Shown in pieces: positions 55,782-63,717 of a DNA stretch of 64,000 nt (position 1 is the first letter of the stretch; each line of letters opens with the position of its first letter). Source of the stretch: Liquorilactobacillus capillatus DSM 19910 (GTDB taxonomy: Bacteria; Bacillota; Bacilli; Lactobacillales; Lactobacillaceae); contig NZ_AZEF01000042.1 of NCBI RefSeq assembly GCF_001434915.1, positions 1 through 64,000 of the forward strand, written 5' to 3'. A program made the position numbers and the translations under genes. The notes below the pieces were generated by a model. It was given only the letters and a program-made list of their open reading frames with translations, ran no database searches and was not told where the DNA came from.

Positions 55782-56408
55782 CTATAAAAAAGTTATTACT
55801 AAGGGCTTAGTTTGAAAGGATTCGATCAAAACTGATTTGATAGTTAATCTAATAAGAGTATTGTTTTTTAAATCATCTGACAATTCTTTTATCTCTGGGT
55901 GTGCCGCAATTTCAGCAGACTTTTTAGCATCCTCAACGATTTCTGCATTGATCTTATTTGAACTAATTCTTATTCCCTTTTTTTCATCAAACCAGGTAGC
56001 TAACGATGCCGTTCCATTTTGCTCAATATTTCTAACACGATTTGCTTTACTATCAGACATAATATAAAAAACATTCTCTTTAGCTCTAGACTGCTTAAAA
56101 GTAATAATACTTGAACTTATAACATTATTTGAGGAAAGCGTCGATAAAATTATGATATTATCAAGTTTGCTTAAAACATTTTTAAACTCACTATTATTCT
56201 CATTAGTTCCTTCAACGTTAAATTTCTTACGCTGTTTAAGAATAGTCAGGATGGTCAACGGTATCACCAAAATAATATAACCCACTAAAGTTAGAACAAC
56301 TGACTGCATAAAATATCCCCTAATTCCAAAGAGGGAAATAAACAGCATTGACATAAAAATTGTCAGTAAAAATATTAAAAACAGCTGTACGAACCTTTTT
56401 ACATACAT
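55782..56408 (-). CDS. Membrane-anchored pyridoxamine 5'-phosphate oxidase-like protein
   Basis: 208 residues. Two N-terminal membrane helices (about 5-27 and 35-58), a charged linker (KQRKKFNVEGTNENN), then a split-barrel flavin/PNPOx-like domain (about 80-208). That domain shows IITFKQSRAKENVFYIMSDSKANRVRNIEQNGTASLATWF, a stretch typical of general-stress protein 26 and PNPOx-like folds. True pyridoxamine oxidases are soluble and longer, so the B6 role is doubtful. A flavin- or haem-binding reductase tethered to the membrane is the better guess. GAAGG precedes the ATG. Monocistronic. Confidence 0.7.
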   Translation of the reverse strand: MYVKRFVQLFLIFLLTIFMSMLFISLFGIRGYFMQSVVLTLVGYIILVIPLTILTILKQRKKFNVEGTNENNSEFKNVLSKLDNIIILSTLSSNNVISSSIITFKQSRAKENVFYIMSDSKANRVRNIEQNGTASLATWFDEKKGIRISSNKINAEIVEDAKKSAEIAAHPEIKELSDDLKNNTLIRLTIKSVLIESFQTKPLVITFL

Positions 56409-56779
56409 ACTATTACCTTCTTTTTAAATCCACCCAATCCTACTAGCCACTAAAAATTAGAAAGCTTTGCTGCCTCACTACTAATTAATTTACAAAATTA
56501 ATTGTAGCAAATAGTTGATTGCTTTTCATAAAAAAAATACTGAACAGACAGGTATTTTTAAAGTTGCAACTTAAAAATTTTAGTTTGAAAATAACATTTC
56601 TACAGAGAGACGTACACGTTCCTCTCCAAATTATATACAACTTCAATCATTCTTTATAAGCAACCCTTACTAAGTTTAGATTCTTCAATATTAATATAGA
56701 AAAACCCCTACGATTAGATTTGATATCCAATCGTAGAGAAATTTTTTAAGAGTGTTATCACATTATTCCTTTGTTAAAA
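56409..56779. other. Intergenic region upstream of the PNPOx-like gene
   Basis: 371 AT-rich bases, including the terminator of the FAD reductase gene (56700-56740). No ORF or RNA recognised. Confidence 0.4.
56700..56740 (-). terminator. Terminator of the FAD reductase operon
   Basis: Arms CTACGATT (56709-56716) and AATCGTAG (56730-56737), then GGGTTTTTC on the minus strand. Confidence 0.75.
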
Positions 56780-58288
56780 TTAATCTTGACTAGCTGTTGC
56801 TGCGAACTTACCTGCTAAACGTCCAAATGTTTGCGCATGACTAGCCGTTAATCCTGGAACATGGTCTGGATATGCTCCCCAGAAGAAACCGCCTGAACAG
56901 TTACCAGCTGCATATAGTCCCGGAATTACCTCACCATTTTCACGTAAAACCTGCATCTTAGTATTAATTCTGAGTCCATCGAGAGTTGCTAAGAGTCGGC
57001 CACTCATGAAGGCCCCATAGTAAGGTCCTTGATCGATTGCGAGCATACGATAAGCTTCTTTGCCAAAATCCTCGTCCTTACCCTTGTGGCAAAGATCGTT
57101 ATAACGGCTAACTGTTTTTATCAAAGTTGCAACTGGTAAGTTCAACTTATCAGCTAATTCTTCAATACTGTCTGCCTTCTGAACTAAATTTTCTTTAATC
57201 AGTCCAGCAATTTGTTCACGTCCTTCTTCCGCAGTCCAGATGCCTGGGAATCCAAGACGAGAACACCCCAAGGTGTGCACAGCCTTCAAATGTTCATCAT
57301 CCATAACATCTTCATTCCAGATCATTGCCTGCATATAACCAGTTTGACGAGCAGCTGCATGCATCGCAAACTGATATGGTGAACTTTCATTATAAAAGCG
57401 TTCCCCTTCAAGGTTTACACGTAAGAATGGGTAACTACCAAACCAGAGATAGGCAGGATCATCCGGCGGAGTCATATCAATTTCATACATATCTCGAGCA
57501 TTTGCACCAACCGGAACAGCAGCACGGTTAAAAACGATAGAAGCTGCTTCTTCATCTTTGGCAGCCCCAGCCTTTAGACCGGCTACAATACCTGACCCAT
57601 CATCACGCATACTATCACTATAAACATTCGTTTTAAGTCCCATCGGGTTCCACTTTTGCATCAGAGCAAGATTTGAACCATAACCGCCAGTACAAATAAT
57701 AACATTTTTAGCACTAATCTTATAACTCCGCTTTGTGGGAAGATCTTCAACTTTTACTCCTACAACTTTTCCATCTATGACTACCAAACTTTGCAACTTA
57801 GTTTGCCAACGAAGTTCTGCTCCCAACTTTTTAATCTCATCAAGAACCCAGTTGCCATAACCTGATTCCCAGTAAGTACCGTCAGAATTGGTAACTTCAT
57901 TACCTGTTGGAAAAGACCTATTCATGGCTGATTCATAATAGGCATCTGGTGTAGCCTGAATGTGAGCTCCATGTGGTCGTAAAATTTTTTCATCAAGCCA
58001 ATCAATCGTTTCGGCGCTATTATCAACCCAAGTGTTTAATAAACGTTGGTCAACATTATCTTGCGCAAATTCAGTTAAAAAATTAATTAACTCTTGCTTA
58101 TCAATCTCAACTCCAGCTTTTCTCTGTGCCTTACTGCCGATTGAAGCAATAGTATCACGGTATAAGTACCCCGCACTTTTCATCTTGTCGATCATCAATA
58201 CTTTAGCACCTTTTTCGGCTGCTGCTGCTGCAGCAAACCCACCGGCATTACTTGCACCAATAATAACCACATCATATTCTTTTTCCAT
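56780..58288 (-). CDS. FAD-dependent reductase of the fumarate reductase / ketosteroid dehydrogenase family
   Basis: 502 residues, FAD_binding_2 type, no signal peptide and no FMN-binding or haem domain. Residues 7-17 form the ADP-binding loop (VVIIGASNAGG, the second Gly replaced by Ser). NVIICTGGYGSN is at 195-206, GERFYNES at 295-302, and the C-terminal FAD contact IPGLYAAGNCSGG at 455-467. Fumarate and urocanate reductases carry a His-Thr-Met-Gly-Gly type motif here; this protein has ATLDGLR (434-440). Fumarate is therefore unlikely; another unsaturated acid or enone is a fair guess. GGAGG precedes the ATG. It lies 36 bp after the MFS gene, in an operon. Confidence 0.85.
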   Translation of the reverse strand: MEKEYDVVIIGASNAGGFAAAAAAEKGAKVLMIDKMKSAGYLYRDTIASIGSKAQRKAGVEIDKQELINFLTEFAQDNVDQRLLNTWVDNSAETIDWLDEKILRPHGAHIQATPDAYYESAMNRSFPTGNEVTNSDGTYWESGYGNWVLDEIKKLGAELRWQTKLQSLVVIDGKVVGVKVEDLPTKRSYKISAKNVIICTGGYGSNLALMQKWNPMGLKTNVYSDSMRDDGSGIVAGLKAGAAKDEEAASIVFNRAAVPVGANARDMYEIDMTPPDDPAYLWFGSYPFLRVNLEGERFYNESSPYQFAMHAAARQTGYMQAMIWNEDVMDDEHLKAVHTLGCSRLGFPGIWTAEEGREQIAGLIKENLVQKADSIEELADKLNLPVATLIKTVSRYNDLCHKGKDEDFGKEAYRMLAIDQGPYYGAFMSGRLLATLDGLRINTKMQVLRENGEVIPGLYAAGNCSGGFFWGAYPDHVPGLTASHAQTFGRLAGKFAATASQD

Positions 58289-58324
58289 GATTTTCCTCCA
58301 TCATTGACATTTATAGTCTATCTA

Positions 58325-59563
58325 CTAAGCCGCCCTTTTATCTTCAAAGTGATTCTTTCCTCCAAGTATAATTAATCCTATTGAAGCCAATACTAAAATT
58401 CCAAAGAAAACGTAAACGGCATTAAAGCCACCAAACTTCTCTACAATTAAATTATTTACTGGCATTGCAAAGGCTCCAATTATAAAAGAAAATGAACCTA
58501 CCAAAGAAAACCCTTTAGCAAAAGCTTTTGATCCAAAAATTGACTGTGCTAAGGCTGTAATCCCAGTTCCTAGGAAAACATAGATAATATCATTAATTCC
58601 AGCAGCCGCTATTGCTAGACCTGCAGAATGAATGTTAGTTGCTAGTATTAACATTCCGAGTGACCCAAGTCCTACAAACATCCAACCAATACTTGATTTT
58701 TCGGCTCCAAATTTATCACCTGTTATTCCAACCAACGGATTAAGAAAAATATCAAAAATCATAGCTGCTGTAACCATAAAACCACCGATAGTTGTTTTAA
58801 AACCAACAGCTGCTACATAAGTTGGAAACATTTGATTCAAGACCGCTGGAAATTGCAAAAGACACATTAACAAAGTTACGATCCAGAAAGATGTACTGTG
58901 CAATATTACTTTAGTCGAAACTTGAGTTTTTTCAACTTCAGCTATCTCTCCCTGCTTTTTACCAAAAGCATGTGAACAAGCTAACTTTGGCGTGAACTTA
59001 ATTAAAAATGAGCATGGAATACTCAAAATTCCAACTATAATTGCTAAAGTATTTAAGGCCTCTTGCCAACCCACTGAACCTATCCATACCGATAATACTG
59101 GGCTCATGATTCCTTGAAAAGCCGAAGTAATTGCCCAACAAATGCCAATTGCCAACCCAATTTTCTCATTAAACCAGTTATCAATTAAAATTCCAACTGG
59201 TACAAAGTTCATAAATGAAATTGCGACTCCAATAATCACCGCAATGGCGAAAAACATCCAAATCTGGGTAACATGACCTATTAGGATAAGACTAATTGTG
59301 ATTGCGATTGTTGCTATCAAATAAATAACTGTATTGTTGACACTAGCCAAAGCTTTCGGAACTACTGGCATCATAAGTGCCATAATCAAAACTAATACTG
59401 TATAATAGTATGAAACAATTGCAATTGAAACATGAGTTGCTTCACTAATTGAACCCAAAAACGATCCCATTAAAACCATACTTGATCCTAAACATGTAGC
59501 TGAAATCAAGCTAATTGCCAACATGACCACCCATGGACGAAAATTAGTTTTTTTTGATTTCAT
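58325..59563 (-). CDS. MFS transporter, oxalate/formate antiporter-like (OFA)
   Basis: 412 residues, 12 hydrophobic segments. The layout resembles the OFA family: LIDNWFNEKIGLAIGICWAITSAFQG between helices 4 and 5, and the second-half GDKFGAEKSSIGWMF loop. Such carriers exchange small carboxylates. As the first gene before the FAD reductase it probably imports the reductase substrate or exchanges substrate and product. It is divergent from a LysR regulator, across a 111-bp control region. GAAGGGAAG precedes the ATG. Confidence 0.87.
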   Translation of the reverse strand: MKSKKTNFRPWVVMLAISLISATCLGSSMVLMGSFLGSISEATHVSIAIVSYYYTVLVLIMALMMPVVPKALASVNNTVIYLIATIAITISLILIGHVTQIWMFFAIAVIIGVAISFMNFVPVGILIDNWFNEKIGLAIGICWAITSAFQGIMSPVLSVWIGSVGWQEALNTLAIIVGILSIPCSFLIKFTPKLACSHAFGKKQGEIAEVEKTQVSTKVILHSTSFWIVTLLMCLLQFPAVLNQMFPTYVAAVGFKTTIGGFMVTAAMIFDIFLNPLVGITGDKFGAEKSSIGWMFVGLGSLGMLILATNIHSAGLAIAAAGINDIIYVFLGTGITALAQSIFGSKAFAKGFSLVGSFSFIIGAFAMPVNNLIVEKFGGFNAVYVFFGILVLASIGLIILGGKNHFEDKRAA

Positions 59564-59595
59564 TTTTTCACTTCCCTTCTTGAAGTTTCTTACAC

Positions 59596-59648
59596 TTAGA
59601 ATACTACCTGATTCTGGACGTAATGGCTGAAAGCGGTTAGAATACCAC
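59596..59648. promoter_or_regulatory. Direct repeats between LysR and MFS genes, probable operator
   Basis: TTAGAATACTAC (59596-59607) and TTAGAATACCAC (59637-59648) are 12-bp direct repeats with one difference. Their starts are 41 bp apart, close to four helical turns. This suits a LysR-type tetramer contacting two sites between the divergent genes. Confidence 0.55.
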
Positions 59649-59674
59649 TATAACTTTTTGGAATAGAGGAAAAC

Positions 59675-60586
59675 ATGAATACTACACAAATTGCCTGCTT
59701 CCTATCATTGGGAAGAACTTTAAATTATAGTAAAACTGCAGATGAGCTCTTTATGTCTCAACCTGCAGTTTCAAAAAATATAAAAAAATTAGAAACAGAA
59801 TTAAAAGTCAAACTAGTTGAATATCGCCATCATCAAGTATCTTTGACCCCCAATGGGAATTATTTCTGGAATAAAATGCTTACGGTAGACTCTATTGTCG
59901 CCGAAGCTATTGGTAATATTCGGAATAACGATCTCAGTGATATCATTACCATTAAAGTCGGTTTTTCTGACATCTCATTCGAAAAAAGCTATTTGCCTAA
60001 GTTAATTTCAAATTTAAAACGAAAGTATCATTATGATGTGCAGCTAGTTTTCACTGATCCTAATGGTAATAAGAAAATTATTGATGAATTAGTTAATAAA
60101 CACTATGATTTTCAACTCTTTCAAGATGATTTGTTTTTCAAACAGAAGGACCTAGCCTCTACAGCATTGTTAACTGGAGGATTTTCGGTTGTGATTTCTA
60201 AACGAAACCCCCTTAGCAACAATGAGTATCTTACTTTAGCGCAATTATCAGGGCAAAAAATTCTTATTTGGGAAGGCAATGAATCAATTCCTGCTATCAG
60301 CAACCTTAAATACGAATTGAATACAAAATATAATAATCTTGATATTACACCCATCTATGATTCTTCAAGTCTGGAGATTTATGCAGCAGCCAATAAAGTA
60401 ATTGGAATCGTCCCTAGTTTTCTTTACAATCCCGCTAGCAACGACGTTAATTATGTTAAGTTAGATGTAGCAATATCTATTAATTACAGTATTGGTTACC
60501 TTAGAGAAACAAGCAATAAGGCTTATTTTGAAAATGTAATTACTTCTTTCAAACAAGCCGTTAATTTTGAGAAGCAAAATTGGTAA
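59675..60586 (+). CDS. LysR-family regulator of the reductase/transporter operon
   Basis: 303 residues. The N-terminal helix-turn-helix (MNTTQIACFLSLGRTLNYSKTADELFMSQPAVSKNIKKLETEL) is followed by a type 2 periplasmic-binding-like effector domain (about 90-295). AGAGGAAAAC precedes the ATG. It is divergent from the OFA-like MFS and FAD reductase, the standard arrangement for a LysR activator of a catabolic or reductive operon. The effector is probably the transported acid. Confidence 0.92.
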   Translation: MNTTQIACFLSLGRTLNYSKTADELFMSQPAVSKNIKKLETELKVKLVEYRHHQVSLTPNGNYFWNKMLTVDSIVAEAIGNIRNNDLSDIITIKVGFSDISFEKSYLPKLISNLKRKYHYDVQLVFTDPNGNKKIIDELVNKHYDFQLFQDDLFFKQKDLASTALLTGGFSVVISKRNPLSNNEYLTLAQLSGQKILIWEGNESIPAISNLKYELNTKYNNLDITPIYDSSSLEIYAAANKVIGIVPSFLYNPASNDVNYVKLDVAISINYSIGYLRETSNKAYFENVITSFKQAVNFEKQNW

Positions 60587-60664
60587 ACGGTATAACGGAT
60601 GTTACTAGCTAGTAATAGTTTCAGATTAAAATTCAAGTATCCATAAGGCTTTTGACGTAAAATC

Positions 60665-60713
60665 AAAAACTAGCGGCAGGAACATAAAAATATGTTCTTT
60701 CAGCTAGTTTTTT
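60665..60713 (+). terminator. Terminator of the LysR gene at 59675
   Basis: Arms AAAAACTAGC (60665-60674) and GCTAGTTTTTT (60703-60713) around an inner AACATA/TATGTT hairpin. Confidence 0.8.
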
Positions 60714-61233
60714 ATTCTAAAATTTTATTCTTTACTACATAAGTTTTTTTGCTTTTCTACTTCTAAATATCAATCTCAAAATTTTGATAACGGAGAAAAC
60801 CAATACAAAAGGCCTCGCGGTGTTAGTGACTGAGTTAAGATCGGAATTTCAAGTTTTAATTAAATTAGTCCTTAAGCCTTTCACATAACACGTATTGTTA
60901 TGCCAAGAATCATTCTAGATGCTTACTTGACAATGATCAAATCGTTCCGCTACCAATGGAATGCAGCAACAAGCTTCCGAGTATACTCCAAAATATCGAT
61001 ATCGTAAATTAACTAGTGTGTTATAAGAACTGAGCCTTCAAAATAAATAACAAATGTGTCTTGCGCGTTATGTTAGACTTTTAATTATCAAAAACAGAAA
61101 TATAACTCTTAAAAAAATAGTTGATAATCTAATTCAAAGAGTAATATTTACGAATGTCACACTTACCAAATTATAAAAAAATTTTCAAGCAAAATATTCT
61201 ATAATTTAGACAGTAAGCAATAAAGCATTGGAA
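60714..61233. other. Gene-free region, possible decayed coding remnant
   Basis: About 520 bases without an intact ORF. The stretch 60790-61000 is less AT-rich than its surroundings. On the minus strand it reads as short coding-like pieces (for example YTRKLVAAFHW, then RNDLIIVK, then ASRMILGITIRVM) broken by stop codons. This could be an old pseudogene; I cannot name its parent. Confidence 0.3.
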
Positions 61234-61977
61234 CTACTCAAACCCTAACTTTCTCAAACTATGTATACTCAAAATTAAGCCAAGGATTGTAAACAAAAGA
61301 ACCACTCCAAAGAACAGTAAAAACTCTAAAGGATTTAAGCCGACGTAACTTCGTGCGTGTAAACCAATCATAATTTGAGCAAATGGATATAGTTTAAGTA
61401 AAAAGGGCTCGACAGCGAGCAGTGCAAAGCTCATCAGGCTAAGAATCAGCGCTATAATAATCGGCGTTGTGAAATTTTTACGCTGGATAGAGAGCCACAA
61501 TTGAATTGCCAAAATAGGTAGAGTCCCCATCCATCCAAGAATAGCCCAAGCCACAAAGATAAATAGGTTATGAGTACTAGGCAAATGTCCACTTAGAGCC
61601 ACCAGATAGAAAAATACGACATAAATACCCAGACTTAATGCAGACAATACAGCTAACATTAAAAACTTGGCAATAATGAATTGTTTTGCCATAACTGGCA
61701 AAGAAGCCATTCGGGCAAAATTATTTCGCTCTTTTTCAGAATGAATTGCGATAGCTGTTACGATAGCTAAAAGAATTGGTAAAAAGACCTGCGAGGAGAA
61801 CAAACCTGTTTCACTCCAGAGTGCAAACCATTGGGTATGGTAAGCAGCAAAGACTTTTTGGTTCTGAAAGTACAGCAGAGAACCAATTACAAAAGCTAGA
61901 GCATTAATTGCAATAATAATTAATGGTAAATGCAGTCGTTTCAATTTTAACAATTCACTTTTGACTGCCAGATTCAT
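61234..61977 (-). CDS. Lantibiotic-immunity-type ABC permease (LanG-like)
   Basis: 247 residues with six helices and the ABC-2 layout seen in LanE/LanG immunity permeases: SELLKLKRLHLPLIIIAINALAFVIGSL at the start, and AIHSEKERNNFARMASLPVMAKQFIIAKFL after helix 2. Its start overlaps the end of the previous permease gene by 4 bases. It probably forms a heteromeric exporter with the next two proteins that expels membrane-bound peptides such as lantibiotics or bacitracin. No bacteriocin gene is in view, so resistance rather than self-immunity is likely. Confidence 0.82.
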   Translation of the reverse strand: MNLAVKSELLKLKRLHLPLIIIAINALAFVIGSLLYFQNQKVFAAYHTQWFALWSETGLFSSQVFLPILLAIVTAIAIHSEKERNNFARMASLPVMAKQFIIAKFLMLAVLSALSLGIYVVFFYLVALSGHLPSTHNLFIFVAWAILGWMGTLPILAIQLWLSIQRKNFTTPIIIALILSLMSFALLAVEPFLLKLYPFAQIMIGLHARSYVGLNPLEFLLFFGVVLLFTILGLILSIHSLRKLGFE

Positions 61978-62717
61978 AGAACCACCTTCTTTTTATTCTT
62001 CATCTTATTTCTAATTATTAAAATCAGTAAAAGACCGATCAACATAACTAGGGCTAGGTAAAAAAGCCAGATATTAGAGTATTGGAGACCAGTTGCTCCA
62101 ATAGATAATGGATTCAGCACGGAGACATACTGCCATGGAATGAAAATTGTTATCCACTTAGGTAAAAAGCCAGAAGTAATTAGGCTTAAAAAGCTACCTG
62201 CTAAACCTAAACACAGTGGAATTGTTGGTTTCTTGAAGTAAAAAGCAAGGCCTAATTGAATTACTGAAATAACTAGACCACTAATCATGAGCGGAACCAA
62301 AAAAAGCAATAATCTACTCCACGGTGTCAACGCTGCCCCCTTAAGTATAATGAACACAATGATCATCAATGTTTGTAGTAAAATCCCGCCTAAAAGTACC
62401 AGCATATTTGCAGTTAGCTTAGCTAAAAATAGCGTCCAGGGTTGTTCACCATTCAGGATTAGAACTTGAAACATTTTATTGTCATGCTCGGGCTGAACCA
62501 AACGCACAGTTAATAATGCGATTAAAAAAGGAAATATTAAGTTATTAATGGTTAGCATATTAAATATGGTAGTTTCTAATATTTGAGTTGGGCGTCTAAT
62601 TAATTGAACGTTTGTCGTTATACCACCCCAGACTAGTGAGAATAAGAACAACCCGGCAATTGCCATCCAGAAGTTACGCCGTTTATTTTTATAAAATTCG
62701 CTCTCTAAATATTTCAT
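61974..62717 (-). CDS. Lantibiotic-immunity-type ABC permease (LanE-like)
   Basis: 247 residues, six helices, sister of the permease encoded downstream: KYLESEFYKNKRRNFWMAIAGLFLFS at the start and VQPEHDNKMFQVLILNGEQPWTLFLAKL after helix 2. That second motif is a hallmark of LanE/MutE-type subunits. It overlaps both neighbours by 4 bases, so the three proteins are made in step. Confidence 0.84.
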   Translation of the reverse strand: MKYLESEFYKNKRRNFWMAIAGLFLFSLVWGGITTNVQLIRRPTQILETTIFNMLTINNLIFPFLIALLTVRLVQPEHDNKMFQVLILNGEQPWTLFLAKLTANMLVLLGGILLQTLMIIVFIILKGAALTPWSRLLLFLVPLMISGLVISVIQLGLAFYFKKPTIPLCLGLAGSFLSLITSGFLPKWITIFIPWQYVSVLNPLSIGATGLQYSNIWLFYLALVMLIGLLLILIIRNKMKNKKKVVL

Positions 62718-63634
62718 CTGTCCGCACTTCCCGTTAAATCAAGAAAAACATCCTCTAATGACTTCTTTTTACCATAAAGCGAATACACACTGACACCTGC
62801 GTTTACAAGTGCTTTGATAATAGACGCAGTTAACTGCGGATCGCCTAAGTTAAAAGTCAGAACATGACTTTGACTTTCTAGAATATCAGTCCCCGTATAC
62901 TTTGCAACGATCTGTTTTGCAATAACTTTATTATCAGTTTTCAAAAAGTATTTTTGCTTTCCTGTCAAAGAGTCCATACTCCCTTGATAGATCAGATTCC
63001 CATCCTTTATAATTCCTACCGTATGAGCCATTTGAGACATTTCAGATAATAAATGGCTAGAGATCAATACTGTAATACCATACTTAGTTGGCAAACTTTT
63101 GATCAATTCACGCATCTGGTGCATACCTTCAGGATCTAACCCATTAGTTGGTTCATCCAGAATAAGTAATTTTGGAAATTTGATCAATGCCATCGCAATT
63201 GCTAATCGCTGTTTCATACCTAAAGAATAATTTTGGACTAATTTATCTTTGGCATTCTCTAAGCTGACAATTTTAAGCACCTTATCAACATTTTTGGCCG
63301 GTAATTCCAACAAGTTCTTTATTAGGTTTAGATTCTCAGCACCAGTTAAGTTGGGGTAAAAAGATGGTTCTTCAATTAAAGCACCAATTTGTTTTAAAAT
63401 TTCATTCCTATTAGTATTTAGTGCCTGACCAAAAATCTCGATGTTTCCAGCATCTGGTTGTAATAGCCCCAATAAGAGCTTCATAGTAGTTGATTTACCA
63501 GCCCCATTAACACCTAAGAACCCATAGATATCACCTGGCGCGATCTTCAGCGAAACATCATGCAATACTTCCTGTTTACCGAATTTTTTTGCAAGATGAT
63601 CCGTTGCCAATATGTAGTTAGTTTCATTTGTCAT
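62714..63634 (-). CDS. ABC transporter ATP-binding protein (LanF/BcrA-like)
   Basis: 306 residues. Walker A GVNGAGKSTTMKLLLGLL, Q-loop ALIEEPSFYPNLTGAENL (typical of LanF/BcrA), signature YSLGMKQRLAIAMALIKFP, Walker B LLILDEPTNGLDP and switch His LISSHLL. The C-terminal 80 residues form the exporter-specific extension. GGGAGG precedes the ATG. First gene of a three-gene peptide-resistance operon. Confidence 0.92.
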   Translation of the reverse strand: MTNETNYILATDHLAKKFGKQEVLHDVSLKIAPGDIYGFLGVNGAGKSTTMKLLLGLLQPDAGNIEIFGQALNTNRNEILKQIGALIEEPSFYPNLTGAENLNLIKNLLELPAKNVDKVLKIVSLENAKDKLVQNYSLGMKQRLAIAMALIKFPKLLILDEPTNGLDPEGMHQMRELIKSLPTKYGITVLISSHLLSEMSQMAHTVGIIKDGNLIYQGSMDSLTGKQKYFLKTDNKVIAKQIVAKYTGTDILESQSHVLTFNLGDPQLTASIIKALVNAGVSVYSLYGKKKSLEDVFLDLTGSADR

Positions 63635-63717
63635 TTCTTATAACCTCCCAATATTATATTCATTTTAAAGCTAATGTCAGATTACAATTATCTATTGGCG
63701 TACTTTTATGACTCACA

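Noticed and set aside
56780-58288. Naming the FAD protein a fumarate reductase
   Set aside because: The His-Thr-Met-Gly-Gly type catalytic motif is not present at the expected place (ATLDGLR instead), and there are no haem or FMN domains.
63653-63680. CTGACA-16-TATAAT as promoter of the LanFEG-like operon
   Set aside because: Good boxes, but the start of transcription would fall on the ribosome-binding site; the true promoter is probably elsewhere.
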